NCBI GenBank assembly: GCA_003645495.1
Contig: QNFK01000034.1
Coordinates: 1 to 10,070, forward strand
Source of the DNA: Gammaproteobacteria bacterium
GTDB taxonomy: Bacteria; Pseudomonadota; Gammaproteobacteria; Steroidobacterales; Woeseiaceae
Direction of reading: 5' to 3'
DNA: 10,070 nucleotides
A program made the position numbers and the translations under genes. Position 1 is the first letter of the stretch. Every line of letters begins with the position of its first letter. This document shows, piece by piece, positions 1 through 6,118 of this stretch. The notes under the pieces were generated by a model. The model worked only from the letters and a program-made list of their open reading frames with translations. It had not been told where the DNA came from and did no database searches.

Positions 1-4
1 AAAT

Positions 5-81
5 TGGTCGGGGCGAGAAGATTCGAACTTCCGACCCCCACAACCCCATTGTGGTGCGCTACCAGGCTGCGCTACGCCCCG
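5..81 (-). tRNA. tRNA-Pro (anticodon GGG), CCA encoded
   Basis: The minus strand folds as a full 77-base tRNA. The 7-bp acceptor stem begins CGGGGCG and pairs with CGCCCCG, followed by discriminator A and an encoded CCA. The anticodon stem CCACA/TGTGG encloses a 7-base loop, ATGGGGT, with T33 and anticodon GGG, so it reads CCC and CCU proline codons. The T arm carries the normal GTTCGAATC loop. It lies on the same strand as the infC-merR operon but beyond the operon terminator (159-194). I see no convincing promoter in 82-158, so it may be made by read-through or from a weak promoter. The same gene order is known in Pseudomonas. Confidence 0.97.
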
Positions 82-158
82 ACCGTGTTTTTTCCAGAGA
101 TGCTGACCGGCGTCGTTTTTCGCGATTCGCCGGAAATCCGGGTAATGCACAAACAAAA

Positions 159-194
159 AAACGAGGGCGGCAATGATACTTGCCGCCCTCGTTT
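159..194 (-). terminator. Intrinsic terminator of the infC-to-merR operon
   Basis: A 15-bp perfect inverted repeat (159-173 with 180-194, GC-rich core GAGGGCGGCAA) closes a 6-base loop. On the minus strand it is followed by a run of T interrupted only by one G (plus-strand 151-160). It starts 15 bases after the merR stop codon. The T run lies on the minus-strand exit side, so it serves the operon and not a plus-strand transcript. Confidence 0.9.
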
Positions 195-209
195 GTTGAA
201 AGCACTAAA

Positions 210-566
210 TCAGCGACGCAGGATCTTCAGAACTTGTTCAAGTTCTATGCGTAACTGCTTGATAATTTGTTGACTTTGACTCACATCTGTCTTCGCATGA
301 TCACCCGTCAGTCTTTGTCGGGCGCCACCGATCGTAAAGCCGTCGTCATACAACAGACTCCGGATCTGGCGGATAATCAGCACGTCCTGTCGTTGGTAAT
401 AGCGGCGATTGCCGCGCCTTTTGACAGGTTTCAGCTGTGGAAACTCCTGTTCCCAGTAACGCAGTACATGCGGCTTAACAGCACACAGGTCACTTACCTC
501 ACCGATGGTGAAATAGCGTTTCCCTGGTATTGGAGGTAGTTCGTCGTTATTCCCCGGTTCCAGCAT
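210..566 (-). CDS. MerR-family transcriptional regulator, last gene of the operon
   Basis: This 118-residue protein has a MerR-type winged helix-turn-helix in about residues 18-86. Recognisable elements are YFTIGEVSDL, then KPHVLRYWEQEFP, the wing GNRRYYQRQDV, and a second helical part ending GFTIGGARQRL. The last ~30 residues (SQSQQIIKQL onward) look like a short dimerisation helix. There is no effector-binding domain, and I see no cysteine pattern for metal sensing. The ATG has AGAGG 4 bases upstream. It overlaps the end of ihfA by 20 bases, so translation is probably coupled. A near-identical small regulator follows ihfA in Pseudomonas and many other gammaproteobacteria. Its target is not known to me, and I do not infer one beyond DNA binding. 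Confidence 0.93.
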   Translation of the reverse strand: MLEPGNNDELPPIPGKRYFTIGEVSDLCAVKPHVLRYWEQEFPQLKPVKRRGNRRYYQRQDVLIIRQIRSLLYDDGFTIGGARQRLTGDHAKTDVSQSQQIIKQLRIELEQVLKILRR

Positions 567-846
567 AGGCCTCTACTCGGGCTTTTAGTTTTTGTCCTGG
601 TCGGAAAGTCACAACACGGCGTGCCGTAATTGGAATCTCTTCCCCGGTCTTTGGATTGCGACCTGGACGTTCGTTTTTATCCCGAAGATCAAAATTTCCA
701 AAACCTGAAAGTTTGATTTGTTCACCAACTGCAAGCGACGCTCGCAGCTCCTCAAAGTACAAATCGACAAGCTCGCGAGCTTCCCGTTTGTTCAATCCTA
801 GTTCGTTGAACAGTGATTCCGCCATATCTGCTTTTGTCAGTGCCAT
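547..846 (-). CDS. ihfA: Integration host factor subunit alpha
   Basis: This is a 99-residue member of the HU/IHF DNA-bending family, the same length as E. coli IhfA. The N-terminal dimerisation helices (MALTKADMAE, then GLNKREARELVDLYFEEL) are followed by the conserved KLSGFGNFDLRDKNERPGRN. The beta-arm carries Pro65, the residue that intercalates into the DNA minor groove in IHF, within NPKTGEEIPITARRVVTF. The protein pairs with IhfB to bend DNA sharply at recombination, replication and promoter sites. The ATG overlaps the pheT stop codon by one base (TAATG), and the purine-rich AAGAGACAAG before it can serve as ribosome-binding site. Position after pheT is the standard gammaproteobacterial order. 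Confidence 0.98.
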   Translation of the reverse strand: MALTKADMAESLFNELGLNKREARELVDLYFEELRASLAVGEQIKLSGFGNFDLRDKNERPGRNPKTGEEIPITARRVVTFRPGQKLKARVEAYAGTGE

Positions 847-3230
847 TAATTCTTGTCTCTTAGTACTGCGGCAAAATCCTGCTGTAATTTGCGCACCACC
901 ACAGCCATCGTGGCGTCCGCATCTACGTCAGTAAGGGTGCGCGATGTTTCCTGTAAAATCAAGCCTAAAGCTACGCTTTTTAGCCCTGCTTCTATTCCAG
1001 GGCCCTTATAAACGTCAAAAATTCTGACACTCTTGACGAGTTCGTGAGCAGCGGATTGGCGCGCCCCGAGAAGATCTGCAGCAGTGATTTTGTCGTCGAC
1101 AATGACCGCAATATCACGCCGGATCGTTGGAAATTTCGAGACGGATGAGGCGTTTGGAACTGTCGATGCAAACGATTTCCCGGCGTCCAGTTCGAAAACC
1201 AGGACATCTTTGTTGAGGTCAAATGCGCGAGCCACCTCCGGGTGCAACTTGCCGATAACACCCACAACAGCGTCATCGCGCACAATATTTGCAGCTTGTC
1301 CTGGCTGTAACGCCGGATGCTCCGTAGCGACAAAATTAAATCTGGAATTTATGCCAGTCATTCCGAGCAATGCGATGAGGTCTGACTTTATGTCAAAAAA
1401 ATCAACGGCCTGCGCGCTGCTTCCCCACTGTTCCGGGACCACGCCGCCAAGCGCTAACCCTGCAACGCGTACAATTTCCACGGGTGCATCGAGCTTACCG
1501 TGAAACGTTTTACCAATTTCAAAAAGGCGTACACGATCTTGTTGGCGTGCAACGTTCGTTGCTGCAGCCTCGATCAGACCGGGCCAGATCGAACTGCGCA
1601 TAACCGACATTTCTGTAGATATCGGATTGCTCAAAACCAGTTCAGATGGCTCACCAGCAATCAGCGTGTTCAATTTTTCGTCGATGAAACTGTACGTAAT
1701 GACTTCCTGGTAATCGCGGGCAACCAGCGTGTTGGCGATCAAATCCAGGTCGATAGTTGTCTCTGTCGCCGTCGCCAGTGGCGTCTCTGCGATCGCGGTC
1801 TGCTCCGGTATCTCGTCGTAACCGTAGATTCGGGCGACCTCCTCTACCAGCGCGTCTTCCACGTCGATATCGAAGCGAAAACTCGGAATTTGCGCCTGCC
1901 AACCCGAGTCGCTGGCTTCAATTTCCAGCCCCAGACCGGACAGAATTTCACTGACCCGACTGGCCTCTATCTCGGTGCCCAAAACTTTCGCAAGGCGCGA
2001 TTTTCGCAACTCAAGCGGTGCATTTTTTGGCAAATGTTCGGCAACGACATGGTCAGACAATGGACCAGCTGCGCCCCCTGCAATGTCGAGTAACAATTCG
2101 GTGGCACGTTCAATTGCGCGTGCCTGTCCGGCGGGATCGACACCGCGTTCAAATCTCAGAGATGCATCTGTATGTAATGCATATTGTCTTGCGACTCCGG
2201 CCATGAATGCCGGCGGCCAGAAAGCAGCCTCGAAAAACACGTCACTGGTTTTGTCGCTGACTGCCGTACTCAGGCCACCCATAATGCCGGCAAGCCCAAT
2301 CGGTCCCGAATCGTCTGTAATGACCAGGGTATTGTTCCTGAGCTCCACTTCGCGCTCATCCAGCAAGGTCACTTTTTCGCCATCTTTCGCCATTCGCGGG
2401 CGAATCGGCCCCCGTACCAGCCCCAGATCATAGGCGTGCAGCGGCTGTCCGAGCTCCAGCATGACGTAATTGGTGACATCCACGACCGGGTGGATCGCGC
2501 GCAGGCCACTACGTCGCAGGCGCTCTTTCATCCACACCGGCGATTCTGCACTTGCGTTGATATTACGTATGATGCGAGCCGCGAAGCGTGGGCAGCCTTC
2601 CGGCAAAACGAGCTCGACAGGATGTTCGTCTTTGATGGATGCCTTTACCGGTGCGACTGACGGGTCTTTCATCGCTGTCCCGGTGACCGCAGAAACATCG
2701 CGGGCAATACCCAGAACACTAAAACAGTCACCGCGGTTTGGCGTCAGGTCCAGATCAATGCTGTTATCCGGCAAATCCAGGAATTCAGCGAGCGGCTGGC
2801 CAACAGTGGCATCTTGCGGTAATTCCACGATGCCATCGGACTCATCACCGAGACCAATTTCTACTGCCGAACACAGCATGCCATTCGATACGACACCACG
2901 AATCTTCGACTTGCGAAGTTTCATGCCATTTGGCAAACGCGTGCCGGCCGGTGCGAACGGGCTTTTCATGCCGGCAACGACATTCGGCGCGCCACAAACC
3001 ACTTCCACAGCATCGCCGCTACCGGTCGATACCTGGCAGACACTTAATCTGTCTGCATCAGGGTGTTTTTTGACCGCCAGTACTTCGCCGACGACCACGC
3101 CATCCAGGCCGAGGCCCTGCGGTTCGACCGCGTCCACTTCGTGGCCGATCATCGTCAACCGATGCGCCAGCTCATCCATATCCAGTGCAGGATTAACCCA
3201 TTCACGCAGCCATTTTTCTGAAAATTTCAT
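846..3230 (-). CDS. pheT: Phenylalanyl-tRNA synthetase beta subunit
   Basis: The 794-residue protein matches the length of E. coli PheT (795). The start MKFSEKWLREWVNP is the family's conserved N-terminus. Domains in order: OB-fold tRNA-binding domain at about 40-148 (VVVGEVLAVKKHPDADRLSV); B3/B4 domain at about 210-390, which in this family edits mischarged Tyr-tRNA(Phe); B5 domain at about 400-475 (ending ARIYGYDEIP); catalytic-like core to about 690; and a C-terminal FDX-ACB anticodon-binding domain from about 698 (SKFPTIRRDIAVIVDD). It forms the alpha2-beta2 enzyme with PheS in the cytoplasm. It begins 15 bases after pheS. The best ribosome-binding site, GAGG, is only 2 bases from the ATG, which is unusually close and suggests coupling to pheS. 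Confidence 0.98.
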   Translation of the reverse strand: MKFSEKWLREWVNPALDMDELAHRLTMIGHEVDAVEPQGLGLDGVVVGEVLAVKKHPDADRLSVCQVSTGSGDAVEVVCGAPNVVAGMKSPFAPAGTRLPNGMKLRKSKIRGVVSNGMLCSAVEIGLGDESDGIVELPQDATVGQPLAEFLDLPDNSIDLDLTPNRGDCFSVLGIARDVSAVTGTAMKDPSVAPVKASIKDEHPVELVLPEGCPRFAARIIRNINASAESPVWMKERLRRSGLRAIHPVVDVTNYVMLELGQPLHAYDLGLVRGPIRPRMAKDGEKVTLLDEREVELRNNTLVITDDSGPIGLAGIMGGLSTAVSDKTSDVFFEAAFWPPAFMAGVARQYALHTDASLRFERGVDPAGQARAIERATELLLDIAGGAAGPLSDHVVAEHLPKNAPLELRKSRLAKVLGTEIEASRVSEILSGLGLEIEASDSGWQAQIPSFRFDIDVEDALVEEVARIYGYDEIPEQTAIAETPLATATETTIDLDLIANTLVARDYQEVITYSFIDEKLNTLIAGEPSELVLSNPISTEMSVMRSSIWPGLIEAAATNVARQQDRVRLFEIGKTFHGKLDAPVEIVRVAGLALGGVVPEQWGSSAQAVDFFDIKSDLIALLGMTGINSRFNFVATEHPALQPGQAANIVRDDAVVGVIGKLHPEVARAFDLNKDVLVFELDAGKSFASTVPNASSVSKFPTIRRDIAVIVDDKITAADLLGARQSAAHELVKSVRIFDVYKGPGIEAGLKSVALGLILQETSRTLTDVDADATMAVVVRKLQQDFAAVLRDKN

Positions 3231-3245
3231 TGCCTCAGCACCGCG

Positions 3246-4229
3246 TCAGTTGAACTGCCGCAGAAAGCGCAAGTCGTTTTCAAAAAAGGTACGCAGATCC
3301 TTAACGCCATAACGAAGCATCGCAAGTCGCTCAACACCCATACCGAACGCGTAGCCGGTAAATTCCTCGGGATCGATACCCGCGTTAGTCAATACATTAG
3401 GATGCACCATGCCGCAGCCAAGAATCTCGAGCCATTTGCCCTCCTCCCATTCCACGTCAACCTCGGCGGAGGGTTCCGTAAACGGAAAGTAGGAAGCACG
3501 AAATCGCAACTTGGCCTTGCGTTCGAAAAAGTTTTCCACGAACTGGTGCAGGACCGCCTTCAGGTTCGCAAAACTGACGCCTCTGTCGATCACCAGGCCT
3601 TCGACCTGGGTAAACATCGGCGTATGCGTCTGATCAGAATCGCAACGGTAAACGCGACCGGGTGCAATGATTCGAATCGGCACGCCTTCCTTTACCATTG
3701 AACGTATCTGCACCGGAGAGGTGTGCGTTCGCAACAGATTGCCACCCGGAAAATAAAACGTATCGTGCATGGCACGAGCCGGATGGTTTTCAGGGATATT
3801 CAGCGCCGTGAAATTGTGGAAGTCATCTTCAATTTCAGGGCCGGTACGGATACCAAAACCTGCATCCCGAAAGATCTTCTCGATACGAACTGCAGCGCGC
3901 GATACCGGGTGACGACCACCCATCGACAATCCACGCCCGGGCAGGGTTACATCCACTGCATCAGCAATCAGTTTTTGCGCCAGCGCATTGCTCTGCAACG
4001 CGTCGCGACGTGTATTGAGGCTTTCCTGAACGGCTTTCTTGGCTTTGTTGATTTCCTGGCCGGCCGCCGGACGATCTTCCGCCGACAGCTTGCTCAGATC
4101 TTTAAGGCGCGCAGTCAGCAGGCCTTTCTTACCAAGGTAGGTGACTCTGACCGCGTCCAGCGCGATCAGATCAGACGTGGCTTCAATTTCTGACGCCGCC
4201 TGCTGTACCAGCTCGCTCAGTGCCTGCAT
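3246..4229 (-). CDS. pheS: Phenylalanyl-tRNA synthetase alpha subunit
   Basis: At 327 residues it is exactly the length of E. coli PheS. An N-terminal coiled-coil arm (about 1-90; YLGKKGLLTARLKDL) is followed by the class II catalytic core: HPVSRAAVRIEKIF (107-120), motif 2 with GRVYRCDSDQTHTPMF (191-206) and motif 3 with GMGVERLAMLRYGV (296-309). Ala294, the residue that sets amino-acid pocket size in E. coli PheS, is present in TGYAFGMG. It activates Phe and charges tRNA(Phe) together with PheT. The start aligns with E. coli without gaps (MQALSELV against MSHLAELV), although the only Shine-Dalgarno-like sequence is a weak GGG inside a small hairpin (4230-4241). It begins 45 bases after rplT, too little room for the pheM-type attenuator known in E. 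coli. Confidence 0.98.
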   Translation of the reverse strand: MQALSELVQQAASEIEATSDLIALDAVRVTYLGKKGLLTARLKDLSKLSAEDRPAAGQEINKAKKAVQESLNTRRDALQSNALAQKLIADAVDVTLPGRGLSMGGRHPVSRAAVRIEKIFRDAGFGIRTGPEIEDDFHNFTALNIPENHPARAMHDTFYFPGGNLLRTHTSPVQIRSMVKEGVPIRIIAPGRVYRCDSDQTHTPMFTQVEGLVIDRGVSFANLKAVLHQFVENFFERKAKLRFRASYFPFTEPSAEVDVEWEEGKWLEILGCGMVHPNVLTNAGIDPEEFTGYAFGMGVERLAMLRYGVKDLRTFFENDLRFLRQFN

Positions 4230-4274
4230 CGGGTGTACCCGTTCGGGCAGCGCATCGAATGCGCCGCAACCGAA

Positions 4275-4637
4275 TCAGGACTCAGCTAACGCCGCTTTTG
4301 CCTGCTCGGCGATCGCGCCAAAAGCTTCCGGATCGTGAACCGCGATATCAGCCAGCACTTTGCGATCAACTTCAATTTCCGCCCGGTTAAGGCCGTTAAT
4401 CATGCGACTGTAGGACAAGCCATGCATCCTGGCCGCTGCGTTGATACGTGTGATCCACAACGCGCGAAACTGTCGCTTACGTTGGCGACGGTCACGATAA
4501 GCATACTGGCCCGCTTTAATGACGGCCTGTTTTGCCGTTTTGAATAATTTACTACGCGCGCCGTAATAACCCTTGGCTTTGCCGAGGATTTTCTTATGAC
4601 GAGCTTTGGCGACAACGCCACGTTTTACTCTTGCCAT
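4275..4637 (-). CDS. rplT: Large ribosomal subunit protein bL20
   Basis: The 120-residue, strongly basic protein begins MARVKRGVVAKARHKKILG and continues with the family signature KGYYGARSKLFKTAKQAV, RDRRQRKRQFRALWI and RINAAARMHGLSYSRMI. E. coli L20 has 118 residues. It binds 23S rRNA early in assembly of the 50S subunit. In E. coli it also represses translation of rpmI and itself by binding the mRNA upstream of rpmI. A GGAG sequence lies 8 bases before the ATG, and the gene follows rpmI by 14 bases. Confidence 0.98.
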   Translation of the reverse strand: MARVKRGVVAKARHKKILGKAKGYYGARSKLFKTAKQAVIKAGQYAYRDRRQRKRQFRALWITRINAAARMHGLSYSRMINGLNRAEIEVDRKVLADIAVHDPEAFGAIAEQAKAALAES

Positions 4638-4651
4638 TTCTCAATCTCCGC

Positions 4652-4849
4652 TTAGCTGTAAGGAAGCATGCGCTTCACGCTTTTGACGTCACAATCTGCA
4701 ACTTGCAGTGTGAGGCCCAACTGGCGTTTACGCTTGGACTTCTTCTTCGTAAGGATGTGATTGAGATGGGACTGGGCTCGCTTGAAGCCGCCCTTACCCG
4801 TCCGGCGGAAGCGCTTGGCAGCGCCCCGGTTGGTTTTCATCTTAGACAC
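4652..4849 (-). CDS. rpmI: Large ribosomal subunit protein bL35, GTG start
   Basis: From the GTG at 4849 the product is 65 residues, the same as E. coli L35. It reads (M)SKMKTNRGAAKRFRRTGKGG, matching the usual MPKIKTxRGAAKRFKKTGKGG start, and ends RMLPYS like the family's CLPYA. An ATG 42 bases upstream (4891) gives an extension of 14 residues foreign to the family. An ATG three codons downstream is too far from the ribosome-binding site. GGAG sits 8 bases before the GTG, which settles the choice. The 103-base gap from infC is the longest inside the operon and may hold the L20 control site. Confidence 0.95.
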   Translation of the reverse strand: MSKMKTNRGAAKRFRRTGKGGFKRAQSHLNHILTKKKSKRKRQLGLTLQVADCDVKSVKRMLPYS

Positions 4850-4952
4850 AATGTCTACTCCAAATTTTATTAGCCTTGCTACGTACAGCAAAACATTTCG
4901 CTGCCGCTACAGGCGGGTATTGGCTTTCACCGTCAGGCGGCTAAGCCGTTAC
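4850..4952 (-). promoter_or_regulatory. infC-rpmI leader, candidate site for L20 autoregulation
   Basis: This 103-base gap has no ORF of note but several hairpin arms. CGGC/GCCG lies just after the infC stop, CCGC/GCGG in the middle, and a clean 5-bp stem TTGCT/AGCAA at 4876-4891 closes a 6-base loop just upstream of the rpmI ribosome-binding site. In E. coli the equivalent gap contains an L20-binding structure that represses rpmI and rplT. The position and hairpins fit, but I cannot show the 23S-like L20 binding motif by eye, so the role is inferred. Confidence 0.35.
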
Positions 4953-5471
4953 TCACTTTTTCTTCGGTGCAATTACCATGATCATCTGCCGCCCTTCGAG
5001 CTGCGGCATTTGCTCAACTGAACCGATTTCTTCCAGGTCATCTCTGACCCTGGCAAGAAGCTTCGCACCCAAATCCTGGTGCGCCATCTCCCGGCCACGG
5101 AATCTCAATGTGACTTTGGTTTTATCACCATATTCCAGAAATTCGGTCAGTTTCCTGAGCTTGATCTGGTAGTCACCTTCGTCCGTTCCCGGACGAAACT
5201 TAATCTCTTTGATGTGCACCTGCTTTTGCTTGCGCTTGGCAGTCTGTGCTTTCTTATTGAGTTCGAACAGGTATTTGCCAAAATCCATGATCCGGCAAAC
5301 CGGTGGATCAGCAGTCGGCGAGACCTCTACCAGGTCGAGCCCTACCTCTTTCGCTACTTCAATCGCGTCTGCAAGCGGCATAACCCCGGCTTGCTCTCCG
5401 TCGGCGTCGATTACTCTGACTTGTACTGCATCAATTTCTTCGTTGCGCCGTACGCGCTTTGAACCTGCGAT
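4953..5471 (-). CDS. infC: Translation initiation factor IF-3, predicted AUC start
   Basis: The 172-residue protein has the two IF3 domains: an N-domain beginning RVRRNEEI (6-13) and containing VEVSPTADPPVCRIMDFGKY (48-67), then a lysine-rich linker and the C-domain with IKEIKFRPGTDEGDYQ (87-102), LRFRGREMAHQ and the end GRQMIMVIAPKKK. It binds the 30S subunit and checks start-codon pairing. The first ATG (5381) would remove half of the N-domain. Upstream in frame there is no ATG, GTG or TTG before a TGA stop at 5475-5477. The only fitting start is ATC at 5471, 8 bases after a perfect AGGAGG. Rare AUU/AUC/AUA starts are the rule for infC and let IF3 repress its own translation. thrS, its usual upstream neighbour, is missing here. 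Confidence 0.95.
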   Translation of the reverse strand: MAGSKRVRRNEEIDAVQVRVIDADGEQAGVMPLADAIEVAKEVGLDLVEVSPTADPPVCRIMDFGKYLFELNKKAQTAKRKQKQVHIKEIKFRPGTDEGDYQIKLRKLTEFLEYGDKTKVTLRFRGREMAHQDLGAKLLARVRDDLEEIGSVEQMPQLEGRQMIMVIAPKKK

Positions 5472-5521
5472 TCGTCAATCCTCCTGTTGAAAACAATATC
5501 CGCGATGTGAACGGCCATTAC

Positions 5522-5533
5522 TGGACATGTCCA
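5522..5533. promoter_or_regulatory. 12-base perfect palindrome in the infC leader
   Basis: TGGACATGTCCA is a perfect palindrome lying about 10 bases downstream of the predicted infC transcription start and about 50 bases before the start codon. It could be an operator for a dimeric protein or a small mRNA hairpin. I do not recognise the binding specificity. Confidence 0.3.
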
Positions 5534-5549
5534 CCGCCGCGGGACGCGA

Positions 5550-5578
5550 ATTTTATAGGCCTAATCAACGGGAAACAA
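5550..5578 (-). promoter_or_regulatory. Predicted sigma-70 promoter of the infC operon
   Basis: On the minus strand a -35 TTGTTT (5573-5578) is separated by 17 bases from a -10 TAAAAT (5550-5555, one mismatch to TATAAT) in the AT-rich TATAAAATT. It is followed by the GC-rich TCGCGTCCCGCGG, a discriminator type common at ribosomal and tRNA promoters. The start would fall near 5543, giving a leader of about 72 bases. The -35 matches consensus at only three positions. Confidence 0.55.
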
Positions 5579-5668
5579 GCCCGGAAATGGCTGATTTGCA
5601 ATATATTTCGAGCATATCGGTCGAAAATCACCTTATCGCCATTTTATTGGTCTGAAACGGGAATTCGC

Positions 5669-5799
5669 GATCGATACCTGTTGCCGATCGAAACGGTGTC
5701 AAAATCGATTGGGTGAGTGTTTTTCCGGGGTAAACGAGCAACTATCCTGGTACGCCTGCTACAGTCGAATTGTCAGATTGCCAATCGACATCTTTGGTC
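5669..5799. repeat. 131-base tandem repeat, copy 1
   Basis: This unit starts GATCGATACCTG and aligns without any gap to the next 131 bases. By hand count, 89 of the first 120 positions match. Shared blocks include GCCGATCGAAAC, CGATTGG, TTTTTCC, CGAGCAA, CTAC..TCGA and TGCCAATCGA. Inside the copy, TCGATTGG (5705-5712) and CCAATCGA (5781-5788) form an 8-bp inverted repeat, so the transcript could fold with these ends paired. I do not recognise the family. Confidence 0.8.
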
Positions 5800-5930
5800 G
5801 ATCGACACTTGTCGCCGATCGAAACAGCGACGAAACCGATTGGATTTGCATTTTTCCTGGAAAATCGAGCAATTATCCAAGTTCAGCGGCTACTATCGAA
5901 TAATCGCAGTGCCAATCGATTAGCTGATCT
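5800..5930. repeat. 131-base tandem repeat, copy 2
   Basis: This is the second, diverged copy, directly abutting the first and in constant register, ending about 12 bases before the tRNA-Val 3' end. The last 11 bases no longer match copy 1. The internal inverted repeat is kept as CGATTGG (5837-5843) with CCAATCG (5912-5918) despite other changes, a hint that the paired ends may matter. It lies downstream of tRNA-Val on the minus strand, so tRNA-Val read-through would copy it. Confidence 0.8.
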
Positions 5931-5942
5931 CAAATCCAAGCT

Positions 5943-6017
5943 TGGTGGGCGATGGTGGTCTCGAACCACCGACCTCCACGATGTCAACGTGGCGCTCTAC
6001 CCCTGAGCTAATCGCCC
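5943..6017 (-). tRNA. tRNA-Val (anticodon GAC), CCA encoded
   Basis: The minus strand folds as a complete 75-base tRNA. Acceptor GGGCGAT pairs with ATCGCCC, then discriminator A and encoded CCA. The D arm is TAGCTCAGGGGTAGAGC. Anticodon stem CCACG/CGTGG carries loop TTGACAT with anticodon GAC, reading GUC and GUU. The T arm contains GGTTCGAGACC. There is no T-rich terminator after it. The CCA end sits in a CCAAGCTTGG palindrome (5936-5945). Confidence 0.97.
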
Positions 6018-6064
6018 TACTTGGAAAATCTACTTTCAACAGAGTGCCCTCGCTTGAGTGCCCT

Positions 6065-6082
6065 CTGAGCTAATCGCCCTAC
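6065..6082 (-). repeat. 18-base copy of the tRNA-Val 5' end
   Basis: The 18 bases are identical to 6003-6020. On the minus strand they give the 3-base leader GTA plus the first 15 bases of tRNA-Val (acceptor 5' strand and start of the D arm). The match then stops; no anticodon or T arm follows, so it is not a tRNA gene. It lies 62 bases upstream of the real gene, on the same strand. Next to it a 10-base direct repeat, GAGTGCCCTC, occurs at 6042-6051 and 6056-6065. Confidence 0.85.
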
Positions 6083-6118
6083 AAAAACACAAAAACTGCG
6101 GCCTAAATTTGGGCGACA

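Larger units (their letters stand above)
5478..5942. other. Intergenic region between infC and tRNA-Val, no gene seen
   Basis: These 465 bases contain no supported protein gene on either strand and no recognisable thrS remnant. They hold the infC leader and promoter (5478-5578), a stretch of about 90 bases (5579-5668) in which I see only a faint echo of the repeat to its right (GATTTGCA, CGAGCA...TATC), and two tandem copies of a 131-base unit (5669-5930). The segment is rich in CGAT, GATC and TCGA tetramers compared with the neighbouring genes. Confidence 0.7.

Noticed and set aside
1084..2660. Several plus-strand ORFs antisense to pheT, up to 197 residues
   Set aside because: pheT is a complete, well-conserved frame over this stretch; the antisense frames follow from its codon composition and show no domains.
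4230..4274. pheM leader peptide and attenuator before pheS
   Set aside because: The gap is only 45 bases, with no Phe-rich short ORF and no terminator with a T run.
4652..4891. Longer rpmI from the ATG at 4891 (79 residues)
   Set aside because: The extra 14 residues do not match the family; GGAG sits 8 bases before the GTG at 4849, and the GTG gives exactly 65 residues like E. coli L35.
4953..5381. infC starting at the first ATG (142 residues)
   Set aside because: It would remove about 30 conserved residues of the N-domain, including RRNEEI, and has no ribosome-binding site; ATC at 5471 has AGGAGG at the right distance.
5669..5930. CRISPR array
   Set aside because: Only two long, diverged units directly abutting; no short identical repeats separated by unique spacers and no cas genes.
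5459..6006. Overlapping plus-strand ORFs of 64-85 residues across the infC-tRNA-Val gap
   Set aside because: They run through the 131-base repeats and into tRNA-Val antisense, have no clear ribosome-binding sites or recognisable domains, and lie in different frames in the two repeat copies.
6065..6082. Second tRNA-Val gene
   Set aside because: Only the first 15 tRNA bases are present; no anticodon arm, T arm or 3' acceptor strand follows.
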